Part shown: positions 42,816 to 53,767 of the stretch, in pieces
How the letters are laid out: each line of letters opens with the position of its first letter
How positions within the stretch are numbered: position 1 is the stretch's first letter
Source: Betaproteobacteria bacterium
GTDB lineage: Bacteria > Pseudomonadota > Gammaproteobacteria > Burkholderiales > Burkholderiaceae_D
Direction: 5' to 3'
Assembly (NCBI GenBank): GCA_025362735.1
Contig: JANYFL010000039.1
Location: 1 to 64,000 of the forward strand
DNA length: 64,000 nucleotides
Made by a program: the position numbers and the translations under genes
Notes under the pieces: model-generated
Database searches by the model: none
Told to the model about the DNA's origin: nothing
Seen by the model: only the letters and a program-made list of their open reading frames with translations

Positions 42816-44198
42816 TCATTCAGCACTCCTCATCGAAGCCATCCCGCCACCGAGCACCACGCCATCCATCTCCGCCTGCGCCATCCAGAAATCCCGCAGC
42901 GCTTCGATGCTGTCATTCACTGCGGTCATCTGCGCGCGTGCATCGGCCAGCAGGTCAAACACGCTGATCAGCATGCCGTTGTAGCGCAACAGGTTTTCAT
43001 CGGCGATTTGTTTGCGCAGCGGCAGCACTTCGTCGCGCTGATGGCGAGCCAGGTCGTAGCGGGTGCGACGGGTCTGCCATGCCGCACGCACTTCCGAACG
43101 GGCGTTGACGGCGGTTGCGGCAGCACGATTGACGGCCTGCATATAGAGCGCTTCGGCCTTCACAACACGCGCATCGCCCCAGTCGAACAGCGGTAATTCG
43201 AAACTGATCTCGTAGCCTTTTTTATAAGGATCGGAGCGCGCGCCTTCGAGCACACGGGCCGGGCCGATTTCCAGCACATTGATGAAACGGGTGGTCCGCG
43301 TCAGACCCAGATTTTTCGCCAGCGCTTCGGTCTCGGCACGCGCCATTTGCAAATCCAGACGGTTTTGCATGGCCTGGGTTTCGATGTTCGGCAGGTCATC
43401 CTCTGCAGCGGGCAATTCGGGCAAATCCGGGAGTTGTTGTGGCAGATGCAAGGTCTGGCTGCCGGGCAAACCCAGCAGGCGTATCAGATGCTCACGCGCC
43501 AGTTGTTGCGTCAGACGGGCATGCGCCAGACCTTGCACGGCGTCGTTGTAAAAGCCCTGCTCACGTGCCTGATCGACCCGACTCCAGTTACCCGCCTGCA
43601 GCATGCCGCGCGCGAGTTCTGCGCTGGCCTCGGCCGCCTGTTTTACCTGTTCCATGTAGCGCACGGTTTCATCAGCGGCAACAGCGACCGTCCAGGCTTT
43701 GCGGGTCTCGGTGGCCAGTTGAGCCACAACTTGCGCTACCGCCAGCTGTGTCTGGGCGAAGCGGCGCTGCTCGACTTCTTTGGCCATCGGCATCGTCAGC
43801 AGTGACATGATGTTAAAGGTCAGCGCTTGCTCGATCTTGTAGTCGACACCTGCGCGCGCGCGCAGCATTGCAAAGCGTGGATTCGGCAAGCGGCCCGCCT
43901 GAACCCAATCGGACTCGGCTATCCCCAGCTCGGCAAATGAGGCCTGCAAGCTTCGGTTGTTGAGCAATGCCATCTGGACGGCATCATCGGCAGAAAGCGG
44001 CTGATCCAGCAGCGACTTCACACGCTGCTCAACTGCATCGCGATCACTTGCGCTACGCGTCCACTTTAAGTCCTTGCCGAGACGCTCCTGGGCCAGTTGA
44101 CGTGCAGGGTTCAGGCCGCCATCACTTGAAAAACTAGCGCATGCGGTCAGGGAAAGAGAAAACGCAAAAGCGAAAAGCAATGCAAAAAAATTATTCAT
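42816..44198 (-). CDS. TolC-family outer-membrane protein of the copper cluster
   Basis: A 460-residue outer-membrane efflux protein with a short lipoprotein-like signal (ACASF, with Cys as a likely lipidation site) and two long helical repeats, including PLSADDAVQMALLNNRSLQASFAELG and FELPLFDWGDARVVKAEALYMQAVNRA. The pattern fits CusC/TolC proteins. There is no RND pump or periplasmic adaptor next to it, so its partners are elsewhere or it acts differently. It is the second gene of the minus-strand copper series after the MerR gene. Confidence 0.88.
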   Translation of the reverse strand: MNNFFALLFAFAFSLSLTACASFSSDGGLNPARQLAQERLGKDLKWTRSASDRDAVEQRVKSLLDQPLSADDAVQMALLNNRSLQASFAELGIAESDWVQAGRLPNPRFAMLRARAGVDYKIEQALTFNIMSLLTMPMAKEVEQRRFAQTQLAVAQVVAQLATETRKAWTVAVAADETVRYMEQVKQAAEASAELARGMLQAGNWSRVDQAREQGFYNDAVQGLAHARLTQQLAREHLIRLLGLPGSQTLHLPQQLPDLPELPAAEDDLPNIETQAMQNRLDLQMARAETEALAKNLGLTRTTRFINVLEIGPARVLEGARSDPYKKGYEISFELPLFDWGDARVVKAEALYMQAVNRAAATAVNARSEVRAAWQTRRTRYDLARHQRDEVLPLRKQIADENLLRYNGMLISVFDLLADARAQMTAVNDSIEALRDFWMAQAEMDGVVLGGGMASMRSAE

Positions 44199-44321
44199 CG
44201 TGGCTACCCTCAATCAAACAGCGTGATGACCGCTTGATAATCAATAAGCGGAAATCCATTCATGGATTAAGAACCAGGGAGCCCGCATGTGCGGGAATGA
44301 CCACATGGTCCCGGGATTCGT

Positions 44322-44759
44322 TCATTTCAATCGGGTCTTGGACTTTTGATGAAAGGCCTCAACAATCGGGCAGGGCTTGGAGCGGTCGCCGTGCTCACAG
44401 GCATTGACCAGATCGGCCAGCACTTGTTTGACCGCCTTCAGGTCGCGCAAACGCGCATCAATCTCGGCAATCTTCGTACTGGCAAAATCGTGCGCCGCGT
44501 CGCGGTCACGCACAGCGTCCAGCGCAAACATTTTTTCGATTTCCGCAAGCGAGAAGCCCAGCCGCTGGGTACGCTTGATGAACTGCACCCGTTCGACCGC
44601 TTCCTGACCATAGCGCCGGATCGAGCCCAGCGGGCGATTCGGAGTTTGCAGCAAGCCTCGGCGCTGGTAATAGCGAACAGTTTCGATATTGACCTCCGTC
44701 GCGTGCGCCAGCGCACCGATAGTTAAGCCGGAATCATTTTCAATAGAGGGTTCAGTCAT
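44322..44759 (-). CDS. MerR-family heavy-metal regulator
   Basis: A 145-residue MerR regulator with the winged helix LTIGALAHATEVNIETVRYYQRRGLL and a long dimer helix. The metal loop is NACEHGDRSKPCPIVEAF, with eight residues between the two Cys. This is the MerR (mercury) spacing; CueR has seven. The third mercury ligand, a Cys at the dimer helix start (MerR Cys82), is absent (ALDAVRDRDAAHD). It is divergent from the copper ATPase gene, so copper, silver or another soft metal is the likely effector. Confidence 0.85.
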   Translation of the reverse strand: MTEPSIENDSGLTIGALAHATEVNIETVRYYQRRGLLQTPNRPLGSIRRYGQEAVERVQFIKRTQRLGFSLAEIEKMFALDAVRDRDAAHDFASTKIAEIDARLRDLKAVKQVLADLVNACEHGDRSKPCPIVEAFHQKSKTRLK

Positions 44760-44761
44760 GC

Positions 44762-44793
44762 TTGACTCCGTACCATACTACGGGGTTTAGAGT
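44762..44793 (+). promoter_or_regulatory. MerR-type promoter of the P1B ATPase gene
   Basis: A -35 box TTGACT (44762-44767) is followed by a 19-base spacer and a -10-like TTAGAG. The dyad CCGTA...TACGG (44768-44772 and 44779-44783) lies in the spacer. Long spacer plus central dyad is the signature of MerR-activated promoters, and the half-site equals that of mer operators, not the ACCTTCC of CueR. The regulator gene starts just to the left on the opposite strand. Confidence 0.85.
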
Positions 44794-44858
44794 CTGCATT
44801 ATGCCATTTGCGAGATTGGTTTTCATCTCGCAAGGCTTGTACTCTCAAGGAGATCGCC

Positions 44859-47345
<2,487 letters not shown>

Positions 47346-47414
47346 AAAAAGTGTTCCAAGGTAACTGAAACGTCCACAATTGATGACGTCTGGATTGGAT
47401 CGCTTTCAAATGCG

Positions 47415-47516
47415 CCCTCACCCCAACCCTCTCCCCGTGATCGGGTAGAGGGAGTTCAAGCGCCCAGTTTTTTGGGCCCCCTCTCTCACATCAGTGGGAG
47501 AGGGTAGGGGTGAGGG
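47415..47516. repeat. Inverted repeat CCCTCACCCC...GGGGTGAGGG
   Basis: The arms CCCTCACCCCAACCCTCTCC and GGAGAGGGTAGGGGTGAGGG enclose about 60 bases that contain a second small hairpin (GCGCCCAGTTTTTTGGGCC). This CCCTCACCCC-type repeat is common in intergenic DNA of many proteobacteria. Together with the unit at 47570-47619 it accounts for most of the 306-base gap between the ATPase and permease genes. Confidence 0.85.
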
Positions 47517-47569
47517 AAAGTTTTTTGTCATCCAAGATGGAAGTATCAATAAGCGGGTCAAAGTATTTT

Positions 47570-47619
47570 CCGCTCATCCTTCGATACACCGCGCTTCGCG
47601 CGGCACTCAGGACGAACGG
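47570..47619. repeat. Dispersed palindrome (CGTTCGTCCTGAG family, reversed copy)
   Basis: CCGCTCATCCTTCGATACAC followed by a GC-rich hairpin and CACTCAGGACGAACGG is the same unit as those near 21967-22023 and 37412-37552. It lies 32 bases before the permease start. Confidence 0.85.
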
Positions 47620-47651
47620 GAAATTTTTGGGCTGGCTTAAACTTCGGTCTC

Positions 47652-48926
47652 ATGACCCTGACTTCATCACCCAACACATCTGCAACCACCCCTCCCAGCA
47701 TCTGGCGTGACCGCCGCATGCTGGTTTGTATTTTTCTCGGCTTCTCCTCAGGACTGCCACTATTTATTCTCTACAACCTGCTCGCAGCCTGGTTGCGCTC
47801 GGGTGGCGTCGATCTGAAAGACATCGGCCTGTTTGCACTGGTCGGGTTTCCATACACGTGGAAATTCGTCTGGTCACCATTGATGGATCGCTTTCAATTA
47901 CCGCTGGGCCGACGACGCGGCTGGATGCTGTTGACGCAGATCATCGTCATGCTGGCCGTGGCTGCAATGGGCTGGTTCAATCCCGCCACAGAATTACGCG
48001 CCATCATTGTGTTGGCGGGCATCGTCGCGTTTTTCAGCGCGAGTCAGGACATTGTCATCGACGCCTATCGTCGCGAAATTTTGAGCGATGCGCAACAAGG
48101 GGCGGGCACGGCCATATTCGTGAACGCTTACAAACTCTCTACGCTCGTGCCCGGCTCACTGTCGCTGATCCTGTCCGACCTCGTTTCGTGGCAAGTGGTG
48201 TTCGGCGTCACCGCCCTGTTCATGCTCCCCGGCATCATCACGACCCTGCTGGTCAAGGAACCACCGGTTTACGGTGCGCCGCCAAAAAATCTGCGTGAAG
48301 CCGTCGCGCTGCCGTTCACCGAATTCGTTACGCGTAAGGGTTGGCGCAGCGCGCTGCTGATTCTCGCTTTTATTTTTCTGTACAAGCTTGGCGATTCGAT
48401 GGCGACTGCACTGGCAACGCCGTTCTATCTCGACCTCGGCTTTTCGCGGACCCAGATCGGCCTGGTCGCCAAGAATGCCGGACTTTGGGCGAGCCTTGCC
48501 GGCGGCCTACTCGGCGCGGTGTGGATGGTGAAGACGGGTGTCAATCGGGGGTTATGGATTTTCGGCGTGCTGCAAGTTGTGGCCATACTCGGCTTCGCTT
48601 TGCTTGCTCAAACCACTGCAGCGCAAGGCCTTTCAACTTTGATGTTGGGTGTCGTCATCGGCGTTGAAGCCTTTGCAGTCGGTCTGGGTACTGCTGCGTT
48701 CACCGCCTATATCGCCGAGACCACTGACCCGCGCTACACTGCGACCCAGTTCGCTCTATTCACCAGTCTTTCAGCCGTACCGCGCACCTTCATCAACGCC
48801 AGCACCGGCTTTATTGTGGAACAAACCGGCTGGGTCAATTTCTTTATCATTTGCACGATTCTGGCGATTCCCGGCATGTTGCTGCTGCCCAAGGTAGCGC
48901 CGTGGAATGCGCCACGCAAGACTTGA
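47652..48926 (+). CDS. ampG: AmpG-like muropeptide permease (MFS)
   Basis: A 424-residue inner-membrane protein with about twelve transmembrane segments. LGFSSGLPLFILYNLLAAWL, GLFALVGFPYTWKFVWSPLMDRF and GRRRGWMLLTQ are the AmpG signatures; ASQDIVIDAYRREIL is also conserved. AmpG imports anhydro-muropeptides for wall recycling. It lies 11 bases before the M48 peptidase gene on the same strand. The symbol is by family; some AmpG-like carriers have other cargo. Confidence 0.88.
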   Translation: MTLTSSPNTSATTPPSIWRDRRMLVCIFLGFSSGLPLFILYNLLAAWLRSGGVDLKDIGLFALVGFPYTWKFVWSPLMDRFQLPLGRRRGWMLLTQIIVMLAVAAMGWFNPATELRAIIVLAGIVAFFSASQDIVIDAYRREILSDAQQGAGTAIFVNAYKLSTLVPGSLSLILSDLVSWQVVFGVTALFMLPGIITTLLVKEPPVYGAPPKNLREAVALPFTEFVTRKGWRSALLILAFIFLYKLGDSMATALATPFYLDLGFSRTQIGLVAKNAGLWASLAGGLLGAVWMVKTGVNRGLWIFGVLQVVAILGFALLAQTTAAQGLSTLMLGVVIGVEAFAVGLGTAAFTAYIAETTDPRYTATQFALFTSLSAVPRTFINASTGFIVEQTGWVNFFIICTILAIPGMLLLPKVAPWNAPRKT

Positions 48927-48937
48927 AAGGAGACGAT

Positions 48938-49804
48938 ATGTTTCATGTGTTGAGCAAACAGGTGGTAAGCGTCGCCTTCGCTCTCGCATTAGCGATCGGG
49001 ATGGGCTCGGCTCCAGTCCCCAGCAGAGCTCAAAGCTTGGCCGTACAGCTAGAACAGCAATCGGCACAGCAATACAAACAAATGATTTCCCAGGCTGCGC
49101 AACAGCGCGCGCTGGCACCTGACGACAATCCTGAACTGCAGCGCCTGCGCCGCATTCATCAGCGCATTTTGCCATTCACCTATGCGGTCAACGACAGAGC
49201 GCGGCAGTGGCAATGGGAAGTCAACCTGATCGGCAGCAAGCAGATCAACGCCTTTTGTATGCCTGGTGGCAAGATTGGTTTTTATACGGGCATCCTGCGT
49301 AATCTGAATTTGACCGATGATGAAGTCGCGATTGTGATGGGTCACGAGATCACCCATGCTTTGAAAGAACATGGTGTCGATCAATACAAAAAGCAGTTGG
49401 GCGGTTCAGTATTGGCCGACTTGGGCGGCGTCGTCTTGGGACAGTTGCTGGGTATCAATCCGGATATCACTCGCATGGGAGCACGCGGTCTTAATTCACT
49501 GATTCAGTTGCGCTTCTCACGCGGCGATGAAACCGAAGCCGACGTCATCGGCCTCGAACTCGCTGCGCGCGCCGGCTATGATCCACGCGCCGGTGTCGCG
49601 CTCTGGCGCAAGATGGCGCAGGCTTCACAAGGCGCACCGCCACAATGGTTATCGAGTCACCCGGCCGGAGAAAATCGCATCCGTGAGATGGAAGGCCGCA
49701 TGGAGCAGGTGTTGCCACTGTATGCGCAAGCCGTCGGCAAGACGGTCGCTCAGCTGCCGCCGTATCAGACGACGGCAATTGACAAGACGGCCATGCAGAA
49801 ATAA
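48938..49804 (+). CDS. Exported M48-family metallopeptidase
   Basis: A 288-residue periplasmic zinc peptidase. From ATG 48938 (AAAGGAG seven bases upstream) there is a signal peptide ending near PSRAQS, then the zinc motif VMGHEITHALKEHG and the third ligand in GDETEADVIGLELAARAGYDP. This is the LoiP/YcaL/BepA-like group that processes or degrades envelope proteins; no TPR region as in BepA is present. It is likely co-transcribed with the AmpG-like gene. Confidence 0.9.
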   Translation: MFHVLSKQVVSVAFALALAIGMGSAPVPSRAQSLAVQLEQQSAQQYKQMISQAAQQRALAPDDNPELQRLRRIHQRILPFTYAVNDRARQWQWEVNLIGSKQINAFCMPGGKIGFYTGILRNLNLTDDEVAIVMGHEITHALKEHGVDQYKKQLGGSVLADLGGVVLGQLLGINPDITRMGARGLNSLIQLRFSRGDETEADVIGLELAARAGYDPRAGVALWRKMAQASQGAPPQWLSSHPAGENRIREMEGRMEQVLPLYAQAVGKTVAQLPPYQTTAIDKTAMQK

Positions 49805-49821
49805 TCCGTCATTGGGGCCTG

Positions 49822-51450
49822 CTAATGCCGGTTCATCGTCAGCATGGCCGCAAATGACTCGGCATCCATGGGGCGCCCCAGGAGATAGCCCTGCCCCTCG
49901 GCGCATTGTTTGGATTGCAGATAGTCGAGCTGCTGCCGAGTCTCGATGCCCTCGGCCACCACCCGCAGCTTGAGGCTCTTGCCCATGGCAATGATGGCGC
50001 TGACGAGAGCGGCTTCGCCACTGGCATCGTGAATGTCGTGAACGAAAGACTGATCAATCTTGAGCGTATCGATCGGAAAACGTTGTAGATAGCTCAAACT
50101 GGAATAGCCGGTGCCAAAGTCATCAATGGCAATCTGCACGCCGAGTTCTTTCAGTGCACGCAAGGTCTCTGCAGTTCGTTCCGTATCCTGCATCAATCCA
50201 CTTTCGGTCAACTCGAGTTCGAGATGATGCGGGTTCAGTCCGGTCTCGGCAAGAACGGCCCGGACACCGGCGAGAAAATCCTTGCCATGGAACTCGACTG
50301 CCGAGACGTTGACTGCAATCAGACCGATATCGAGTCCGGCATCCAACCAACTGACGGCCTGATGGCAGGCTTCTTTGAGTACCCACTTGCCGATTTGCAT
50401 AATCAGGCCGCAGTCTTCGGCAATGCTGATGAACTGCCCTGGATAAACCAGTGGATTACCGTTTTGCCGCAGACGGACCAGTGCTTCCGCACCCGTGATG
50501 GCTCCCGTTTCCAGATTCGTTTTCGGCTGGTAATGCAGCACCAATCCGTGTTGATCCAGAGCCTCACGCAAGGCCACCTCAACCGATTGCCTTGCGACCG
50601 CGCGCACATTCATCTCCGGTGCGAACAACTGGTATTTGTTGTGCCCGCTTTTCTTGGCGTGATACATCGCGATATCTGCGTTCCGGATCATCGCTTCAGC
50701 GTCCCTGCCATCGTCAGGGTAGACACTGATGCCGATGCTCACCGTGACGTGGAGCTCATGCTCGCCGATGAGAAAAGGCGCATCCATCACATCGATCAAC
50801 TTGCTGGCGGTGAGGGTCGCATTGCTGGCCGTCTCCACTTCAGCCAGCAGCACCACGAATTCATCGCCGCCCTGGCGGCAGACGGTATCCGATTGCCGCA
50901 CGCAGGCCTGCAAGCGTCGCGCGACCCCTTGCAGTAATTGATCTCCGACGGCGTGACCGAGCGAGTCGTTGATGTGCTTGAAGTGATCCAGGTCCAGGTA
51001 CATCAGCGCGACTCGCTGGTCATGGCGCTGCGCAAGCGCGATGGCCTGCCCAAGTCGGTCCGTCAATAAGGCGCGATTCGGCAAGCCCGTAAGCACATCA
51101 TGCTGCGCCATGTGAGACATTCGTGCGGCCGCATCTTCAGCCGCCTCCGTCATGGTCTGGGCGCGTACTGTCGCGACGACGAGGCGTTCATTCGCTTCCT
51201 TTAATTGGGCTGCGTTCAGCGCCCCAAGTTCTTCCCGGATCTGCACGGCCTCGTCCCGTTCGCGCAGGACTTTTTCACGCAGCATCGCATCTTGTTCGCG
51301 CTGACCAATGGCCTTTTCACTGGCCTGTAGTGCAGCCTCGCGTTCAGCGAGGCTCATATTGGCAGGCGGTGTTTCTTCGCCCGCTTTGGTCGTCCCTTTG
51401 AGCGAATCTTCACTCGTATACTTTTGAATCCGGCGGCCGATCTTACTCAT
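49822..51450 (-). CDS. GGDEF-EAL c-di-GMP signalling protein
   Basis: A 542-residue cytoplasmic protein. Residues 1-105 are a charged coiled coil. The GGDEF domain has VLTGLPNRALL, an intact catalytic CRQGGDEFVVLL and an RQSD inhibitory site five residues before it. The EAL domain has GAEALVRL, NVSAVEF, LELTESGLM, AIDDFGTGYSSLSYL, and AEGIET, so both activities look possible. It overlaps the KaiC-like gene by four bases, placing it third in a three-gene signalling operon. Confidence 0.93.
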   Translation of the reverse strand: MSKIGRRIQKYTSEDSLKGTTKAGEETPPANMSLAEREAALQASEKAIGQREQDAMLREKVLRERDEAVQIREELGALNAAQLKEANERLVVATVRAQTMTEAAEDAAARMSHMAQHDVLTGLPNRALLTDRLGQAIALAQRHDQRVALMYLDLDHFKHINDSLGHAVGDQLLQGVARRLQACVRQSDTVCRQGGDEFVVLLAEVETASNATLTASKLIDVMDAPFLIGEHELHVTVSIGISVYPDDGRDAEAMIRNADIAMYHAKKSGHNKYQLFAPEMNVRAVARQSVEVALREALDQHGLVLHYQPKTNLETGAITGAEALVRLRQNGNPLVYPGQFISIAEDCGLIMQIGKWVLKEACHQAVSWLDAGLDIGLIAVNVSAVEFHGKDFLAGVRAVLAETGLNPHHLELELTESGLMQDTERTAETLRALKELGVQIAIDDFGTGYSSLSYLQRFPIDTLKIDQSFVHDIHDASGEAALVSAIIAMGKSLKLRVVAEGIETRQQLDYLQSKQCAEGQGYLLGRPMDAESFAAMLTMNRH

Positions 51451-52940
51451 CGCGATGACTCCGCGTTGACTGGCTCCAAACCTGCGATCAGGGCGGGGTG
51501 CCCACTGAGTAACCCTTCGTACTGATCCAGCGGGGCACCGATGACGATACCGTCATCGGTAATCTCGAATTTTCGAAGCTCATTGTGGTGGGCGCTGTCA
51601 CGCACTTTGACCACAGCCATCACGCGCAGCAAACGGCTTTTGATTTCGATGTAGCGCTGGACAATGATCGCGTCCGTGAGAAAAGCCGATCCGTAGGGGC
51701 TGAAGCGCAGATCGGTATAGCGATCTTCCAGTTCCGAGGTCATCAGCACCGTCACACCGAGGCCCGACAGTGCAGCGACCATGCGAAACAGCGACTCGCG
51801 AAAGTCCTCACGGAAGGTCGGTGCCACCGCCGGCTCAAACCCGGACAAGGAGTCAATCACCACGCGTTTGGCTTTCAAACGATGAATCTCGCTGATCAGA
51901 TGCTGAACGATTTCATCAATCGACAGATCGAGCGAGCGGGTGTTGATCAAGCCGATTTTGCCGGCGCGAACCATATCGTCGATCGTGCGGGACCACGACT
52001 GACTCGGCGTCTGTTCAAATGCGACCATCACACCCGGCTCGCCACGGCGCACGCCCTCGGCAAGAAAGGCTGTGGCCAGGATGGTCTTTCCTGAGCCAGA
52101 CGGTCCGGCGACCAGTAAGGAATAACCTGACGGCAAACCGCCCCCCATCAACTCGTCCAGTTGCGGCACACCCATCGCCAATCGTGCTTGACTGCGTTGC
52201 GAGGGACTGACCTCCATCATGGCTCCGTTATCGTCGTGCACCACCGCCGACGGAAAGACTTCAATTCCGTTGTCGGTCATGCGAAAGGTATGCACCCCGG
52301 GGCTGGTTGCCTGACCGCGCATCTTCAAAATCTGAATCTGACGCACCATCGAATTACGATGCACGCTTTGATGCAACGACAGAAGGCCGTCGGCGACCGT
52401 GAAGATCGGATGGGTTTCTTTCTCGGCAAGTGCCTCGCCCACCAGAAAGGTGGTGGCCTGCCATGTGCTCAACAAGAGCCCGAGTTGCTGGACGAACTGT
52501 TGTGGACTGATCGCGCCCTTGGGTTGACGAACGACTTCGAGCATGACCGCGCGAAAGGAGTCGACGAAAACGAGGGCCGCAGAGAAGTCTTCGACTTCCG
52601 CCTTGATGCGCGCCAGCACCTGGTCAAAGTCGCCGCTCGCCGCTTCCTCACTCAGATTGACGAAGCGAATCGATTCGTTGATCTTGCCGGGGTCGAAGAA
52701 GGTGAACTGCTGTTGATAACGCAGCATCTTCATCGGCGGTTCGCCGAAGACCGTAAAGAATAATGCGGGCTGCTCTGGCGTGGCCAGTCCGAACATGATC
52801 TGGTGGGCCAGCGTGGTCTTGCCGGAACCCGGCGGCCCGGCAATGAGATTGAAAGAGAACTCCGGCAGGCCACCGCCCAGAATCGCATCCAGGCCGGGAA
52901 CTCCGGTAGAAAGTCGTTGAATCGTTACTTTATTGGTCAT
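51447..52940 (-). CDS. KaiC-like double RecA-domain ATPase
   Basis: A 497-residue protein with two KaiC domains: Walker A motifs AGPPGSGKTTLAHQI (residue about 30) and AGPSGSGKTILATAF (about 275), and Walker B-like ALVFVDSF and VVIDSLSGF. It resembles the non-cyanobacterial KaiC family. The paired catalytic Glu of clock KaiC are only partly kept (FGEPP, FEQTP), and no Ser-Thr phosphosite is evident. ATG 52940 has GGAG upstream and overlaps the preceding gene by four bases. Confidence 0.9.
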   Translation of the reverse strand: MTNKVTIQRLSTGVPGLDAILGGGLPEFSFNLIAGPPGSGKTTLAHQIMFGLATPEQPALFFTVFGEPPMKMLRYQQQFTFFDPGKINESIRFVNLSEEAASGDFDQVLARIKAEVEDFSAALVFVDSFRAVMLEVVRQPKGAISPQQFVQQLGLLLSTWQATTFLVGEALAEKETHPIFTVADGLLSLHQSVHRNSMVRQIQILKMRGQATSPGVHTFRMTDNGIEVFPSAVVHDDNGAMMEVSPSQRSQARLAMGVPQLDELMGGGLPSGYSLLVAGPSGSGKTILATAFLAEGVRRGEPGVMVAFEQTPSQSWSRTIDDMVRAGKIGLINTRSLDLSIDEIVQHLISEIHRLKAKRVVIDSLSGFEPAVAPTFREDFRESLFRMVAALSGLGVTVLMTSELEDRYTDLRFSPYGSAFLTDAIIVQRYIEIKSRLLRVMAVVKVRDSAHHNELRKFEITDDGIVIGAPLDQYEGLLSGHPALIAGLEPVNAESSR

Positions 52941-53362
52941 GGCAGATGCTCCTGTCCCGGCGTGTGTGGGAGCATCCACACCAAACCCAATAATCGCTCA
53001 GTCAAGGACTCACCAATCAGGCTGACAAGCAGTTCGGTAAAAGTCCCCAGTAAGGCAACGCTCGCCTCTGTAGCGACCGTTGGTTCGCGAGTCTCGAAGC
53101 TGCCCCACAAGCTTGCAAGGGATGCGGTGCTGTTCCCGTGATCCGCAGTAACAGCGAGCCATGGGAAAGTCTTGCTCGTCAGGTGCAGCGAGCGGTCGAA
53201 TAAAGCGTCAACGCCACGCGCGCCGATGACCGGCTCGATCCGTGCGGCAAGTTGCTGCCACGTGCTGAGTGCAGCTTCGGTAACGGTGCTGGCGTTAGGG
53301 GTCGCGCCAGCGCGGTGCGCCAGTGTTCTTCGTATCGCTTCGCGACGTATTGTCTGATCCAT
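52937..53362 (-). CDS. Unknown protein, first gene of the KaiC/GGDEF-EAL operon
   Basis: A 141-residue protein that I do not recognise. From ATG 53362 it begins MDQTIRREAIRRTLAHRAG and is helical by appearance, with two hydrophobic stretches (VALLGTFTELLVSLIGESL, ERLLGLVWMLP) near the C-terminus. LTSKTFPWLAVT lies in the middle. The four-base overlap with the KaiC-like gene implies stoichiometric co-translation, so it may be an input sensor or binding partner of that ATPase. Confidence 0.7.
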   Translation of the reverse strand: MDQTIRREAIRRTLAHRAGATPNASTVTEAALSTWQQLAARIEPVIGARGVDALFDRSLHLTSKTFPWLAVTADHGNSTASLASLWGSFETREPTVATEASVALLGTFTELLVSLIGESLTERLLGLVWMLPHTPGQEHLP

Positions 53363-53767
53363 TGTTGCCAAGGGCTTTGAGAAAATTTGGGATGGCAGTA
53401 TTGCTCATCAAGACTGCTTACCAAGTGATGATTGCAGTTTCTTCAAGCGCGCAGCATGTGTCGGTGCGCTAGCGCACATGTGGATGGGATGACACACGAG
53501 ATAAGTGGGTGATCAGCTGGGCAGTGCAATAAAATCAGATCAGGCGAAACATTTCCTCATGTTCCGGGTCTGAGTCCGCCATAAAACTCTAAATTATTTT
53601 AGTTGGGCTGCGCCTCTGCGCAATTGCCGGGTCGCGCTGGGGAACCGAGGATGCGCATTCGCTTTGAGGAACGCTGAGCCAGAAACAATTCGGACTACAC
53701 ACGCACGACCCAATCAGCGCGGAGCGATGGTTTGTAGTGGGGGCTTGTTTCGTATTTCCAGGCCGAC
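53363..53767. other. Intergenic region before the KaiC operon
   Basis: About 405 bases without a convincing gene. It must hold the promoter of the minus-strand operon. A perfect palindrome GTGCGCTAGCGCAC (53464-53477), inside a wider partial symmetry CATGTG...CACATG, lies about 100 bases upstream of the first gene and could be a protein-binding site. Nothing else was recognised. Confidence 0.5.

Noticed and set aside
42748-42819. N-terminal extension of the multicopper oxidase overlapping the TolC-like gene
   Set aside because: No ribosome site precedes the upstream starts, whereas ATG 42747 has AAGGA upstream and begins directly with the Tat signal.
53464-53477. Palindrome GTGCGCTAGCGCAC as a specific named operator
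   Set aside because: No known regulator with this site was recognised and only one copy was seen; it is only noted in the intergenic entry.
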